NCBI GenBank assembly: GCA_030158125.1 | Contig: JAOATL010000015.1 | Location: 186,001-250,000, forward strand | Direction: 5' to 3' | DNA: 64,000 nt | DNA from: Limnohabitans sp. | GTDB taxonomy: Bacteria > Pseudomonadota > Gammaproteobacteria > Burkholderiales > Burkholderiaceae_C | In this document: positions 8,754-17,555 of the stretch, in pieces | Numbering within the stretch: the stretch's first letter is position 1 | Layout of the letters: each line of letters starts with the position of its first letter | Program-made: the position numbers and the translations under genes | The notes under the pieces: generated by a model | Database searches by the model: none | Told to the model about the DNA's origin: nothing | Seen by the model: only the letters and a program-made list of their open reading frames with translations

Positions 8754-9317
8754 TCAAGACGCTGCGTTTTTCATGCGTTCACTTTGCCAGTAAACATCAC
8801 TGCCGCCATCCATTCGGTTTAAAACACGCGACAACACAAACATCAAATCAGACAGTCGGTTCAGGTATTGACGAGGCGCGTCATTCAAGGCTTCTTCATT
8901 GCCCAGCGCCACCGTGGCACGCTCGGCACGCCGGGCCACGGTACGACAAATGTGCGCTTGCGCTGCAGCACGATTTCCCGCAGGCAAGATGAACTCCTGC
9001 AGTTTGGGCAATTGCGCATTGAATTTTTCAAGCGCCTCATCCAACACCACGACGGCTTCTGCCTTGAGCAGCTCAAAACCAGGGATGGACAATTCCCCAC
9101 CCAAATTGAACAACTGATGCTGTACTTCAACCAGAAGGTGGCGCACATCTTCGGGCATGCGCTCACACAGCAATAGGCCAATGTGCGAGTTCAACTCGTC
9201 GACATCTCCCATGGCATGCACGCGCAAACTGTTTTTAGACACGCGCTGGTTGTTGCCCAAGCCGGTTGTGCCCTCATCGCCTGTGCGGGTTGCAATTTGT
9301 GAAAGACGGTTACCCAT
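8754..9317 (-). CDS. Cob(I)alamin adenosyltransferase, PduO type
   Basis: Transfers the 5'-deoxyadenosyl group of ATP to cob(I)alamin to make coenzyme B12. The 187-residue product has the PduO-type signature: TRTGDEGTTGLG at residues 9-20 (ATP binding), VDELNSHIG, the helical motif RRAERATV, and YLNRLSDLMFVLSR near the C-terminus. The ATG at 9317 has a strong ribosome site (aggggaaa), so a longer open frame starting at 9356 is not used. It is divergent from the FAD-linked dehydrogenase gene. A B12-dependent methylmalonyl-CoA mutase would be the expected partner, but none is in this window. Confidence 0.93.
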   Translation of the reverse strand: MGNRLSQIATRTGDEGTTGLGNNQRVSKNSLRVHAMGDVDELNSHIGLLLCERMPEDVRHLLVEVQHQLFNLGGELSIPGFELLKAEAVVVLDEALEKFNAQLPKLQEFILPAGNRAAAQAHICRTVARRAERATVALGNEEALNDAPRQYLNRLSDLMFVLSRVLNRMDGGSDVYWQSERMKNAAS

Positions 9318-9472
9318 GGTGTTTCCCCTGTGCCCTGATGACATGCAAAAAAGCATGTCTCAGCGTAAACTCTGATTTTGACCGAATTTGCCAACATTTC
9401 GCTGACCAAGGTCAACGGGCAGGCCCCATCAACCGATCGGGTCATGCACGCCCTTCAAACTGGAGCCTCACC

Positions 9473-10897
9473 ATGAATGCACCCACCCACGCCGCCCACT
9501 TGGCACCGCTTGTGCAAGCCCGTCCTGTGCCACAGGCTTTTTTAGATGCCCTGAAAGCACGGTTTGGCGACAACTGTTCCACCGCGCTGGTCATCCGAGA
9601 GCAACACGGCCGCGACGAGTCGGCTTTCGCCCCGGTCCCACCCCCTTCTGCTGTCGTATTTGCAGAATGCACACAAGATGTGGCAGATGCCGTGCGCTTG
9701 GCTGGCCAGTACCAAGTGCCGGTCATCCCTTTTGGTGTGGGCTCTTCTTTGGAAGGTCATTTGCTGGCCGTTCAAGGCGGCATCAGCATTGACCTGACGC
9801 GCATGAACAAAGTTCTGGCCATCAATGCCGAAGATCTGACGGTCACGGTGCAGCCAGGCGTCACCCGCAAACAATTGAACGAAGAAATCAAATCAACCGG
9901 TTTGTTTTTTCCCATCGATCCAGGGGCCGATGCCACCATCGGCGGCATGAGTGCCACGCGCGCCAGCGGGACCAATGCCGTTCGCTACGGCACCATGCGT
10001 GAAAATGTTTTGTCTTTGGAAGTGGTCACCGCTTCTGGCGAGGTCATCCGGACGGGAACCCGTGCTAAAAAATCAAGCGCCGGCTACGACCTCACGCGTT
10101 TGTTTGTCGGTAGCGAAGGCACGCTGGGCGTGATGACCGAAATCACGGTGCGCTTGTATCCCTTGCCCGAAGCCATTTCTGCCGCCATCTGCTCTTTCCC
10201 CAGCATTGAGGCGGCGGTGCAAACCGTCATTCAAACCATCCAACTGGGCGTGCCCATTGCGCGGGTTGAGTTGATTGACCACAACACCGTGCGCATGGTC
10301 AATGCCTATGCCAAGTTGGGCCTGCGTGAAGAGCCTCTGTTGTTGATGGAGTTTCACGGTTCACCCGCGGGTGTGAAGGAACAAGCCGAAACCGTGCAAG
10401 AAATTGCCAGCGAACACGGCGGCAATGCCTTCGAGTGGGCCACCACCCCCGAGGAGCGTACACGCCTTTGGACCGCTCGTCACAACGCCTACTTCGCCGC
10501 GCTTCAAAGCAAGCCTGGATGCCGCGCCATCAGCACCGACACCTGTGTTCCCATCAGCCGTTTGGCCGATTGCTTGCTAGACTCCGTGGCCGAAACCGAT
10601 GCCAGCGGCATTCCGTATTTCTTGGTGGGTCACGTGGGCGATGGCAATTTTCACTTTGGCTATTTGATTGACCCCGACAAACCCCAAGAACGTGAAATTG
10701 CGGAAGCCTTGAACCACAAATTGGTCACCCGTGCGCTCAATCTGGGCGGCACGTGCACAGGCGAGCACGGCATTGGTCTGCACAAAATGGACTTCTTGGT
10801 GACAGAAGCTGGTGAAGGCGCCGTCAACATGATGCGCACTTTGAAACAAGCGCTGGACCCTCACAACATCATGAACCCCGGAAAGATCTTCCGATAA
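9473..10897 (+). CDS. FAD-binding oxidase, D-lactate dehydrogenase (cytochrome)/GlcD type
   Basis: Oxidises a D-2-hydroxy acid, probably D-lactate, passing electrons to the respiratory chain. The 474-residue product has the vanillyl-alcohol-oxidase FAD domain (VIPFGVGSSLEGH at about 80-92, TIGGMSATRASGTNAVRYGT, VGSEGTLGVMTE) and the C-terminal cap with HVGDGNFHFG and EHGIGLHKMDF (metal- and FAD-contacting histidines). The length suits LDHD-type enzymes. GlcD is close in sequence, but no glcE or glcF lies nearby, which favours a single-subunit D-lactate enzyme. The ATG at 9473 follows tggagcc. The longer frame back to 9266 runs into the divergent gene and is rejected. A shared terminator follows. 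Confidence 0.88.
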   Translation: MNAPTHAAHLAPLVQARPVPQAFLDALKARFGDNCSTALVIREQHGRDESAFAPVPPPSAVVFAECTQDVADAVRLAGQYQVPVIPFGVGSSLEGHLLAVQGGISIDLTRMNKVLAINAEDLTVTVQPGVTRKQLNEEIKSTGLFFPIDPGADATIGGMSATRASGTNAVRYGTMRENVLSLEVVTASGEVIRTGTRAKKSSAGYDLTRLFVGSEGTLGVMTEITVRLYPLPEAISAAICSFPSIEAAVQTVIQTIQLGVPIARVELIDHNTVRMVNAYAKLGLREEPLLLMEFHGSPAGVKEQAETVQEIASEHGGNAFEWATTPEERTRLWTARHNAYFAALQSKPGCRAISTDTCVPISRLADCLLDSVAETDASGIPYFLVGHVGDGNFHFGYLIDPDKPQEREIAEALNHKLVTRALNLGGTCTGEHGIGLHKMDFLVTEAGEGAVNMMRTLKQALDPHNIMNPGKIFR

Positions 10898-10925
10898 AAA
10901 AGGCCTCCGTTCAAATGGAGGCCTT
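10896..10925. terminator. Bidirectional terminator between the FAD dehydrogenase and parB
   Basis: A perfect 9-bp stem, aaggcctcc (10900-10908) with ggaggcctt (10917-10925), closes an 8-base loop. Six A on the left give a T run for the minus strand, so it acts best for parB. It also lies directly after the stop of the plus-strand gene. Confidence 0.85.
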
Positions 10926-10942
10926 GTTGGGGTTCAGCTGGT

Positions 10943-11869
10943 TTAACCGCGCAAGCGTTCAATCAAACCATTGAGCTCGTCCAACGAGCCAAACTGGATG
11001 GACAGCTCACCCATCTCTTCAAAACGACCGTGGCGTTTGACGCGCTTCTTGATTCGCACCTCGACTTCGGCCATGAGCAAATCAGACAGCTCTTCTTCCA
11101 CGCGTTTGATGTCGCGTGATTTTTCCTTTTTGGGTTTTTGCTGCACCAAGGAAAACTCAGCACTGAGTTTTTTGACCAAGCTTTCGGCTTCGCGAACCGA
11201 CATCTTTTTAGCACTGATCTGGTTGGCCGCCGTGATTTGAGCCGCCTTGTCCAGGCCCAGCAAAGCACGGGCGTGGCCCATGTCAATGTCTCCGGCCATC
11301 AGCATGGTTTGCACCGGATCGGCCAGGTTCAACAAGCGCAACAAGTTGCTGGCCGCACTGCGTGAACGACCCACAGCCTGCGCCGCAGTTTCGTGAGTGA
11401 GTCCAAACTCTTTGATCAGGCGTTGTAAACCAAGCGCCTCTTCCAGTGGATTGAGATCTTCACGTTGTATGTTCTCAATCAGCGCCATGGCCGCAGCGGC
11501 TTCATTGGGCACATCCCGCACCAGCACAGGCACCTCATTCAGCCCCGCCAAACGAGACGCACGGAAACGTCTTTCTCCGGCAATGATTTCGTATTTACCG
11601 GCATTGGGGCCGTCACTCAATTGGCGCACCAAGATCGGCTGCATGATGCCTTGGGCCTTGATGGACTCGGCCAATTCGTACAACGCACCCTCGTCCATGC
11701 GCGTACGCGGTTGGTACATACCGGGCACCATGTCGCTCAAGGGCAAGCTTGAGGGCAACCGATTTGCCGCCGCTTCAACGGCCTGCGGCGAGCTGGGTTC
11801 ATCCTGAACTTTAGGGCCCAACAAGGCTTCGAGGCCACGTCCGAGGCCTTTGGGTTTTTTAGTGACCAT
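10943..11869 (-). CDS. parB: Chromosome partitioning protein ParB
   Basis: Binds parS, loads as a CTP-dependent clamp that spreads along DNA, and stimulates ParA to segregate the origin region. The 308-residue product has the ParB N-terminal domain with LVRQL and the CTP-binding box GERRFRASRLAGLNEVPV (about 95-112), the central helix-turn-helix (EFGLTHETAAQAVGRSRSAA, about 165-185) and a C-terminal dimerisation region. Three parS sites lie 2.1-3.3 kb upstream within mnmG and rsmG. The start overlaps the preceding hydrolase gene by 11 bases. It is the last gene of the mnmG-parB run. Confidence 0.97.
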   Translation of the reverse strand: MVTKKPKGLGRGLEALLGPKVQDEPSSPQAVEAAANRLPSSLPLSDMVPGMYQPRTRMDEGALYELAESIKAQGIMQPILVRQLSDGPNAGKYEIIAGERRFRASRLAGLNEVPVLVRDVPNEAAAAMALIENIQREDLNPLEEALGLQRLIKEFGLTHETAAQAVGRSRSAASNLLRLLNLADPVQTMLMAGDIDMGHARALLGLDKAAQITAANQISAKKMSVREAESLVKKLSAEFSLVQQKPKKEKSRDIKRVEEELSDLLMAEVEVRIKKRVKRHGRFEEMGELSIQFGSLDELNGLIERLRG

Positions 11870-12413
11870 GTTCTTTTTCTTTCATCAAACTGTTCAACAA
11901 AGCGCGGCCTTCTGGCCAATCGCCTAAATATGATTCGGCATTGACATGCCCCTTCAACCCGAGGTCCACGTAATCAGAACCCCAGGCTTTGGCAAATGCT
12001 TGTGCGCGATCTGCCGTGCAATAAGGATCGTTTTGACTTCCCACCAAAATACTGGGGAAGGCCAAGGCCTTCATGTCAATGGGACGCCAGCTGGAAAAGA
12101 GGTCTAACAAATGCGAGGCCTCCACATCGCCGGGCGCCACCAGCAAGGCCCCATTAACTTTGTGACATTGCGCCGAAACGCCAGCCCAAGCGGCCACTTG
12201 GATGCACCCCAAACTGTGCGCGGCCAAATACACCGGGCCTTCTAAATCGGACAAGACATCGTCCAATCGCGACAACCAATCCCCACGCAAGGGCCGCATC
12301 CAATCATGCTGCTCAACCACCACATCGCCATGCAGTGCAACCCATCGCATTTGCCAATGTAAGGGCCCACTTCCCTGCCATCCTGGCAAAATAAGGACAG
12401 TTGCTTTTTGCAT
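11859..12413 (-). CDS. RBBP9/YdeN-like alpha/beta hydrolase
   Basis: A small cytoplasmic serine hydrolase of unknown substrate, 184 residues. It shows the family hallmarks: LILPGWQGSGPLHWQ at the N-terminus (oxyanion region), the nucleophile elbow LAAHSLGC with the serine at about residue 69, SILVGSQNDPYC (acid region) and LGLKGHVNAES (catalytic histidine). It lies between parA and parB, 17 bases after parA, and overlaps the parB start by 11 bases, so it is surely cotranscribed with them. No link to segregation is known to me. Confidence 0.88.
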   Translation of the reverse strand: MQKATVLILPGWQGSGPLHWQMRWVALHGDVVVEQHDWMRPLRGDWLSRLDDVLSDLEGPVYLAAHSLGCIQVAAWAGVSAQCHKVNGALLVAPGDVEASHLLDLFSSWRPIDMKALAFPSILVGSQNDPYCTADRAQAFAKAWGSDYVDLGLKGHVNAESYLGDWPEGRALLNSLMKEKEHGH

Positions 12414-12430
12414 TAAAACTCTGATGTAAC

Positions 12431-13201
12431 TTACAGTGTGGGAATGCGGAAGACCAGTTCTTTGGCAAACTCAACAAATGCCTGGCTGCCTTTGGCCGAG
12501 GGATCAAACACCACGCCCGGCAAACCGTAACTGGGCGCTTCCGCCAAACGCACATTGCGCGGAATGACCGTGTTGAAAACCTTGTCGCCAAAATGCGCTT
12601 TGAGTTGCTCACTCACCTGCTGCTGGAGCGTAATGCGCGGATCAAACATGACGCGAAGCAGGCCAATGATTTTCAAATCGGGATTCAAGTTGGCGTGAAC
12701 TTGCTTGATGGTGTTGACCAAATCGGTCAAACCCTCCAAAGCAAAATACTCACATTGCATCGGCACAATCACGCCATGTGCTGCGCACAAGCCATTCAAA
12801 GTCAGCATGGAAAGTGAGGGCGGGCAGTCAATCAAGACAAAATCAAAGTCAGCATCGGCGGCATCTAAGGCCAACTTCAAACGCTGATCACGTCTTTCAA
12901 GATCGACCAATTCAACTTCGGCACCGGCCAACTCGCGGTTGGCACCCAAGACGTGATAGCCGCATTTTTCTGAAAAGATGGCGGCCTCTTTGATGCTGGC
13001 AGACTCCAACAGAACATCGTACACGCTGAGTTCTAGCTGTCGCTTGTCGACACCCGAACCCATGGTGGCATTGCCCTGAGGGTCCAAGTCAACCAACAAA
13101 ACTCGCTGGCCCACCTTGGCCAAGCCCGCCGCCAAATTGACGGCCGAGGTGGTTTTGCCAACACCACCTTTTTGATTTGCAACACAGAAAATTTTTGCCA
13201 T
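12431..13201 (-). CDS. parA: Chromosome partitioning ATPase ParA (Soj type)
   Basis: A nucleoid-bound ATPase that moves ParB-parS complexes apart. The 256-residue length without an N-terminal helix-turn-helix is the chromosomal Soj/ParA form. Motifs: deviant Walker A KGGVGKTTSAVNLAAGLA (residues 11-28), LLVDLDPQGNATMGSG (A'), VLIDCPPSLSMLTLNGL (Walker B) and RNVRLAEAPSYGLP. It follows lysE by 31 bases and is followed by the small hydrolase and parB, in the order usual for this bacterial family near the origin. Confidence 0.97.
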   Translation of the reverse strand: MAKIFCVANQKGGVGKTTSAVNLAAGLAKVGQRVLLVDLDPQGNATMGSGVDKRQLELSVYDVLLESASIKEAAIFSEKCGYHVLGANRELAGAEVELVDLERRDQRLKLALDAADADFDFVLIDCPPSLSMLTLNGLCAAHGVIVPMQCEYFALEGLTDLVNTIKQVHANLNPDLKIIGLLRVMFDPRITLQQQVSEQLKAHFGDKVFNTVIPRNVRLAEAPSYGLPGVVFDPSAKGSQAFVEFAKELVFRIPTL

Positions 13202-13232
13202 GACGTACTCTTTTAATTTTCAGTTGATGCGC

Positions 13233-13847
13233 TTATTTACCAAGGGCCAGCTTGAGGCCAAAACCAATCAAAAACAGACCGGCTACTTTTTGCAAAAAAC
13301 CAGACACTTTGGGATTGGCCCGAATGCGCTCGGCCATGGTGTGGGTGATGTACACCACCCCAGAACAGTACAGTAAACCCAAGACCGCAATGGTGGCCGC
13401 CATGAATGCAAAAGTAATCATTCCTTGGTGTTTCACGGGGTCGATGAATTGCGGGAAAAAAGCAAAATAAAACATGATCGCCTTGGGATTGAGCAAAGTG
13501 ATGAACATGGTTTCTTTGAAGTATTTGCCAGGCGTGATTTTGATGGCGGGCCCTTCACCGGGTTTTGCCCAAACCATTCGAGCGCCCAACCAAGCCAAAT
13601 AGGCAGCGCCCAGCCATTGCATGGCCAAGAACAAATGCGGATATGTTTGCAACAAGGCGGCCACACCAGCCACGGTCATCCATAGCAAGATTTGATCACC
13701 CAAGATCAAGCCCAACACGGAAGCAATACCGCCCTTCACGCCACCTTGGCTGGTAGAGGTGATCAAGGCCAAATTACCAGGTCCTGGCAAAAACAAAAGC
13801 AGGACAAAGGCGGCGACAAAGGCACCGTAATCGGAGATTCCAAACAT
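13233..13847 (-). CDS. LysE/RhtB-family amino acid exporter
   Basis: An inner-membrane exporter probably acting on amino acids or related metabolites, 204 residues with about six helices. The RhtB signature appears early as LLFLPGPGNLALIT and then GGVKGGIASVLGLILGD. NPKAIMFYFAFFPQFI in the middle is also characteristic. The ATG at 13847 (MFGISDYG) is preferred to the TTG at 13871 because the family begins at this point. It lies between rsmG and parA in the same direction, with a 54-base gap on the rsmG side. Confidence 0.9.
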   Translation of the reverse strand: MFGISDYGAFVAAFVLLLFLPGPGNLALITSTSQGGVKGGIASVLGLILGDQILLWMTVAGVAALLQTYPHLFLAMQWLGAAYLAWLGARMVWAKPGEGPAIKITPGKYFKETMFITLLNPKAIMFYFAFFPQFIDPVKHQGMITFAFMAATIAVLGLLYCSGVVYITHTMAERIRANPKVSGFLQKVAGLFLIGFGLKLALGK

Positions 13848-13901
13848 GCAAGGCTTTCTAATTTGGCCCAAGTGTAATGGGCGATCACCAGATCCGAAGA
13901 C

Positions 13902-14594
13902 TCAGGCAGGCAAACTTGGCGGTTTTTTCATCCAAATCATGCAGCGTTCAGCATCTAAACCAGGAACATGCAGTTGTTCCACGTGAAACACGGTTGCCAA
14001 AGACGGCAGCGCAGCCATCTCTTCGGTGGGCAACTTCCCCTTCATGGCCATCCAAACACCCGTATCGGCCAACACATCAACCGTCCACGTCACAAAATCT
14101 GGCAAAGAAGCAAAAGCACGAGAGCACACCACGTCATAGGGACCACTCAGGGTTTCAACACGTGCATGCACGCCCTTGAGATTGAGCAACTTCAAACTGG
14201 CCGCAACTTGTTGCACAAAGGCTGCTTTCTTTGAAACGGCATCCACACATGTCACCTTGATCTGAGGACAACAAATGGCAATGACAACACCTGGCAAACC
14301 GCCGCCCGACCCAACATCAAGCAGCGAGCAAGCGCCCCCTTCAACAAAAGCCCCGCCCCGAAGATGGCGCAACAAAGGCGCAATGGCAGACAAACTGTCC
14401 AACAAATGGTGTGTCAGCATTTCCTGCGGATCCCGCAAAGCCGTCAAGTTATAGACCTTGTTCCATTTTTGAATCAGGTCCATATAACTGAGCAATTGTT
14501 GCTGCTGGGCATCGCTGAGATTCAAATCCAAAGCCCCAACGCCTGCAGCCAAGCGCAGTTGCAAATCTTGTCGGCCAGCGGTATGCGCCGTCAT
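13902..14594 (-). CDS. rsmG: 16S rRNA (guanine527-N7)-methyltransferase RsmG
   Basis: Methylates G527 of 16S rRNA, using S-adenosylmethionine. The 230-residue product shows [20 protein letters not shown] at about residues 43-62, the SAM-binding motif [16 protein letters not shown] and later [13 protein letters not shown]. Its ATG overlaps the mnmG stop as ATGA, so the two are translationally coupled. A one-mismatch parS site lies inside the gene and encodes FHVEQ. Confidence 0.97.
   Translation of the reverse strand: MTAHTAGRQDLQLRLAAGVGALDLNLSDAQQQQLLSYMDLIQKWNKVYNLTALRDPQEMLTHHLLDSLSAIAPLLRHLRGGAFVEGGACSLLDVGSGGGLPGVVIAICCPQIKVTCVDAVSKKAAFVQQVAASLKLLNLKGVHARVETLSGPYDVVCSRAFASLPDFVTWTVDVLADTGVWMAMKGKLPTEEMAALPSLATVFHVEQLHVPGLDAERCMIWMKKPPSLPA
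13975..13990. other. parS site 1 (one mismatch), inside rsmG
   Basis: The 16 bases tgttccacgtgaaaca differ from the consensus tgtttcacgtgaaaca at one position (T to C at position 5). On the minus strand it is read as FHVEQ near the C-terminus of RsmG. It lies 2.1 kb from parB. Confidence 0.85.
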
Positions 14595-16615
14595 GAGGGC
14601 ATGTCCTCTGCGCCTTCAAGCAGCTCTGGCTTGATGGCCATGAACTCTTTGAAGCCCCCCTTTTTCAAGTGAATCAACAACAGGGAAATGGTGGCCGGCG
14701 TGATGCCAGAAATCCGAGAGGCCATGCCAAGCGTTTCGGGACGGTGTTTGGCCAGCTTCTGGCGCGCCTCTATCGACAAAGAGGAGACTTGCAAATAGTC
14801 CAACTTGGCAGGCAACTTTAAGTTTTCGTAATAGGACGAACGCTCCACCTCTACTTTTTGTCGGTCGATGTACCCGGAGTACTTGGCGGTGATCTCAACC
14901 TGCTCAACAACAGCCTCGGCCAACACGCCCAATGTTTCACGTGAAACAGCCTGCGCCTTAAAACGACCGGCATCCAAGGTCATCAGCTGCCCATACGACA
15001 CATTAGGGCGTCGCAGCAAATCAAACAGGTTGTGCTCATGCTCAATGGCCTTGCCCAGCACGCGCTCTGACTCTGCCACGGGCAAGTTTCTGGGATTGAC
15101 CCATGTCGACTTCAGCCGCTCTGTTTCACGTGAAACAGCTTCACGCTTGACGCAATAAGAGGCCCAGCGCGCATCGTCGACCAACCCCATCTGACGCCCA
15201 AGCTCCGTGAGGCGCATGTCGGCATTGTCTTCGCGCAGCTGCAAGCGGAACTCCGCCCTGCTGGTGAACATGCGGTAAGGTTCGGTCACGCCCTTGGTAA
15301 TTAAGTCGTCTACCAACACACCCAAGTAGGCCTGGTCACGTGTTGGCAACCAAGCACCACCCATGTCGTTGGCCTGTCCAGACATTGATCGACACTGAAG
15401 TGCGGCATTGATTCCGGCAAACAAGCCTTGTGCCGCGGCCTCTTCATAACCGGTGGTGCCATTGATCTGGCCAGCAAAAAACAGCCCCCCAATTTGGCGC
15501 GTTTCAAAGCTGCTCTTCAAAGACCGCGGGTCAAAGTAATCGTACTCAATGGCGTAGCCTGGTCGAAGGATGTGCGCATTCTCCAAACCCTTCATTGAGC
15601 GCACCAAGGCATACTGAATGTCAAAGGGCAAGCTGGTGGAAATGCCATTGGGATAAAACTCGTGCGTGGTCAAGCCCTCGGGCTCTAAAAAGATCTGGTG
15701 GCTGTCCTTGTCGGCAAAGCGGTTGATCTTGTCTTCAACGCTAGGACAGTACCGCGGGCCCACACCTTCAATTTTGCCGGTGAACATGGGGCTGCGATCA
15801 AAACCCGAACGAATGATGTCATGCGTGCGCTCATTGGTGTGCGTCACCCAGCAAGGCATCTGCGCAGGATGCATGTCTGCCCGTCCCATGAAACTGAAAA
15901 CAGGAACGCCAGCATCCGCATTCAAACCACCCGGCATGCCATCGCCCGGTTGTTCTTGGCATTGGCTGAAGTCGATGGTGCGACCATCTAAGCGAGGCGG
16001 CGTGCCTGTTTTCAAACGACCTTGCGGCAACTTGAGTTCTTTCAATCGCGCCGACAAGCTGACAGCAGGCGGGTCTCCAGCGCGTCCCGCCGCATAGTTT
16101 TGCAAACCCACATGGATCTTGCCATCCAAAAAAGTACCGGCCGTTAAAACCACTGTTTTGGCTCGGAAGCGAACACCCACTTGCGTTACAGCGCCCACCA
16201 CACGGTCTTCTGTGCCATTTGATTCGACCATCAAATCGTCCACGGCTTGCTGAAAAAGCCAGAGGTTTTCTTGGTTTTCCAAACGGTGGCGAATGGCGGC
16301 CTTGTACAAAATGCGGTCGGCTTGCGCACGGGTGGCTCGAACAGCAGGGCCTTTCGAGCTGTTCAGAATACGAAATTGAATGCCACCCTCATCGGTGGCC
16401 AGCGCCATGGCGCCGCCCAAGGCGTCCACCTCTTTGACCAAGTGACCTTTGCCAATGCCGCCAATGGACGGGTTGCAGCTCATCTGACCCAAGGTCTCGA
16501 TGTTGTGCGACAACAAAAGCGTTTGACAGCCCATGCGCGCAGACGCCAGCGCAGCCTCGGTTCCCGCATGGCCGCCACCGACAACGATCACATCAAATTC
16601 TTGTGGATAAAACAT
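14591..16615 (-). CDS. mnmG: tRNA uridine-5-carboxymethylaminomethyl modification enzyme MnmG
   Basis: With MnmE it builds the cmnm5 group on U34 of several tRNAs, using FAD, NADH, glycine and methylene-THF. The 674-residue product has the N-terminal FAD fold [39 protein letters not shown], the two-cysteine region and a C-terminal helical domain ending near [20 protein letters not shown]. The ATG at 16615 is chosen over TTG at 16618. Two perfect parS sites lie within the gene and both encode VSRET. It leads the mnmG-rsmG-lysE-parA-hydrolase-parB run. Confidence 0.97.
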   Translation of the reverse strand: MFYPQEFDVIVVGGGHAGTEAALASARMGCQTLLLSHNIETLGQMSCNPSIGGIGKGHLVKEVDALGGAMALATDEGGIQFRILNSSKGPAVRATRAQADRILYKAAIRHRLENQENLWLFQQAVDDLMVESNGTEDRVVGAVTQVGVRFRAKTVVLTAGTFLDGKIHVGLQNYAAGRAGDPPAVSLSARLKELKLPQGRLKTGTPPRLDGRTIDFSQCQEQPGDGMPGGLNADAGVPVFSFMGRADMHPAQMPCWVTHTNERTHDIIRSGFDRSPMFTGKIEGVGPRYCPSVEDKINRFADKDSHQIFLEPEGLTTHEFYPNGISTSLPFDIQYALVRSMKGLENAHILRPGYAIEYDYFDPRSLKSSFETRQIGGLFFAGQINGTTGYEEAAAQGLFAGINAALQCRSMSGQANDMGGAWLPTRDQAYLGVLVDDLITKGVTEPYRMFTSRAEFRLQLREDNADMRLTELGRQMGLVDDARWASYCVKREAVSRETERLKSTWVNPRNLPVAESERVLGKAIEHEHNLFDLLRRPNVSYGQLMTLDAGRFKAQAVSRETLGVLAEAVVEQVEITAKYSGYIDRQKVEVERSSYYENLKLPAKLDYLQVSSLSIEARQKLAKHRPETLGMASRISGITPATISLLLIHLKKGGFKEFMAIKPELLEGAEDMPS
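14933..14948. other. parS site 2 (perfect), inside mnmG
   Basis: The sequence tgtttcacgtgaaaca is the exact 16-bp bacterial parS palindrome. On the coding strand it gives AVSRETLG, so the site coexists with an in-frame VSRET pentapeptide. Confidence 0.96.
15122..15137. other. parS site 3 (perfect), inside mnmG
   Basis: A second exact tgtttcacgtgaaaca, here extended to an 18-bp palindrome (ctgtttcacgtgaaacag, 15121-15138). It again encodes VSRET, 189 bases from site 2. Confidence 0.96.
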
Positions 16616-16769
16616 CAAATCACCCGTTCATGGCCCTTTTGGCCGGCGCTGCCCGCGCCGTGGGAGGCCAGTGGCCAAGGGCGTTGATTTTATCTGCATC
16701 AGGTGTTCCATGCGCGACTGCTTCGCAATCACCGCTCAGGCTAAGCTTCGACCCAAACTAGGAGACCTT

Positions 16770-17555
16770 ATGACTCAACACAACAACAGCACAAACCGCT
16801 TCCATCCCGATGAATGGCAACTGCGCGTTGACTTGGCCGCTTGCTATCGACTGGTGGCTTTGTACGGCTGGAGCGATTTGGTCTTCACACACATCAGTGC
16901 CAAATTACCCCCCTCGGTGGCGGGTGAAGAACACCAGTTTTTGATCAACCCCTATGGCCTGATGTTTGATGAAATCACCGCATCCAGTTTGGTCAAGATT
17001 GACATGCATTGCAACAAGTTGGACGAGGACAACCCTCACCCGGTCAACCCTGCCGGCTTTGTCATTCACAGTGCCGTTCACGAAGCGCGGCCAGATGCGG
17101 GCTGTGTCCTTCACACACACACACGCGCCGGCGTTGCTGTCAGCGCTCAACAACATGGCGTGTTGCCCATCAGCCAACAAAGCACGTTTGTTTTGGCATC
17201 TTTGGCTTATCACGACTATGAAGGGGTTGCCATTCGCGACGATGAGAAAGCCAGGCTACAAACAGATTTAGGCGCGGCCAATTATTTGATGCTGCGCAAC
17301 CATGGGCTCTTAACTGTCGGCAAGTCCATCGACAACGCCTTCTTGCAGATGTACACGTTCGAGAATACCTGCCGCATTCAAGTGGACGCCTTGGCTGGCC
17401 AAACCAAACCTGCCGATTTAACCCATGTGAATCCACAAATTTTGAACGGCGTGTCCCACGCCATGAAGGTCCAAACAGGCGGCCTAGGTGGCTCATTTGT
17501 CTGGCCTTCTTTGTTGCGCAAATTGAACCGCGAAAACCCAGGCTACGACGTTTGA
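16770..17555 (+). CDS. Class II aldolase/adducin-family protein
   Basis: A probable metal-dependent aldolase or a related non-catalytic member, 261 residues, substrate unknown. Family features: LYGWSDLVFTHISAKLP, the zinc-histidine motif VLHTHTRAGVAVSA at about residues 112-125, and LRNHGLLTVGKSIDNAF with the third histidine. The ATG at 16770 follows a strong ribosome site (aggagacc), which rejects the longer frame from 16671. The upstream 154-base gap carries several GC-rich inverted repeats (for example ggcgc/gcgcc at 16645-16659). The 3' end overlaps the converging MFS gene by 13 bases. Confidence 0.9.
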   Translation: MTQHNNSTNRFHPDEWQLRVDLAACYRLVALYGWSDLVFTHISAKLPPSVAGEEHQFLINPYGLMFDEITASSLVKIDMHCNKLDEDNPHPVNPAGFVIHSAVHEARPDAGCVLHTHTRAGVAVSAQQHGVLPISQQSTFVLASLAYHDYEGVAIRDDEKARLQTDLGAANYLMLRNHGLLTVGKSIDNAFLQMYTFENTCRIQVDALAGQTKPADLTHVNPQILNGVSHAMKVQTGGLGGSFVWPSLLRKLNRENPGYDV

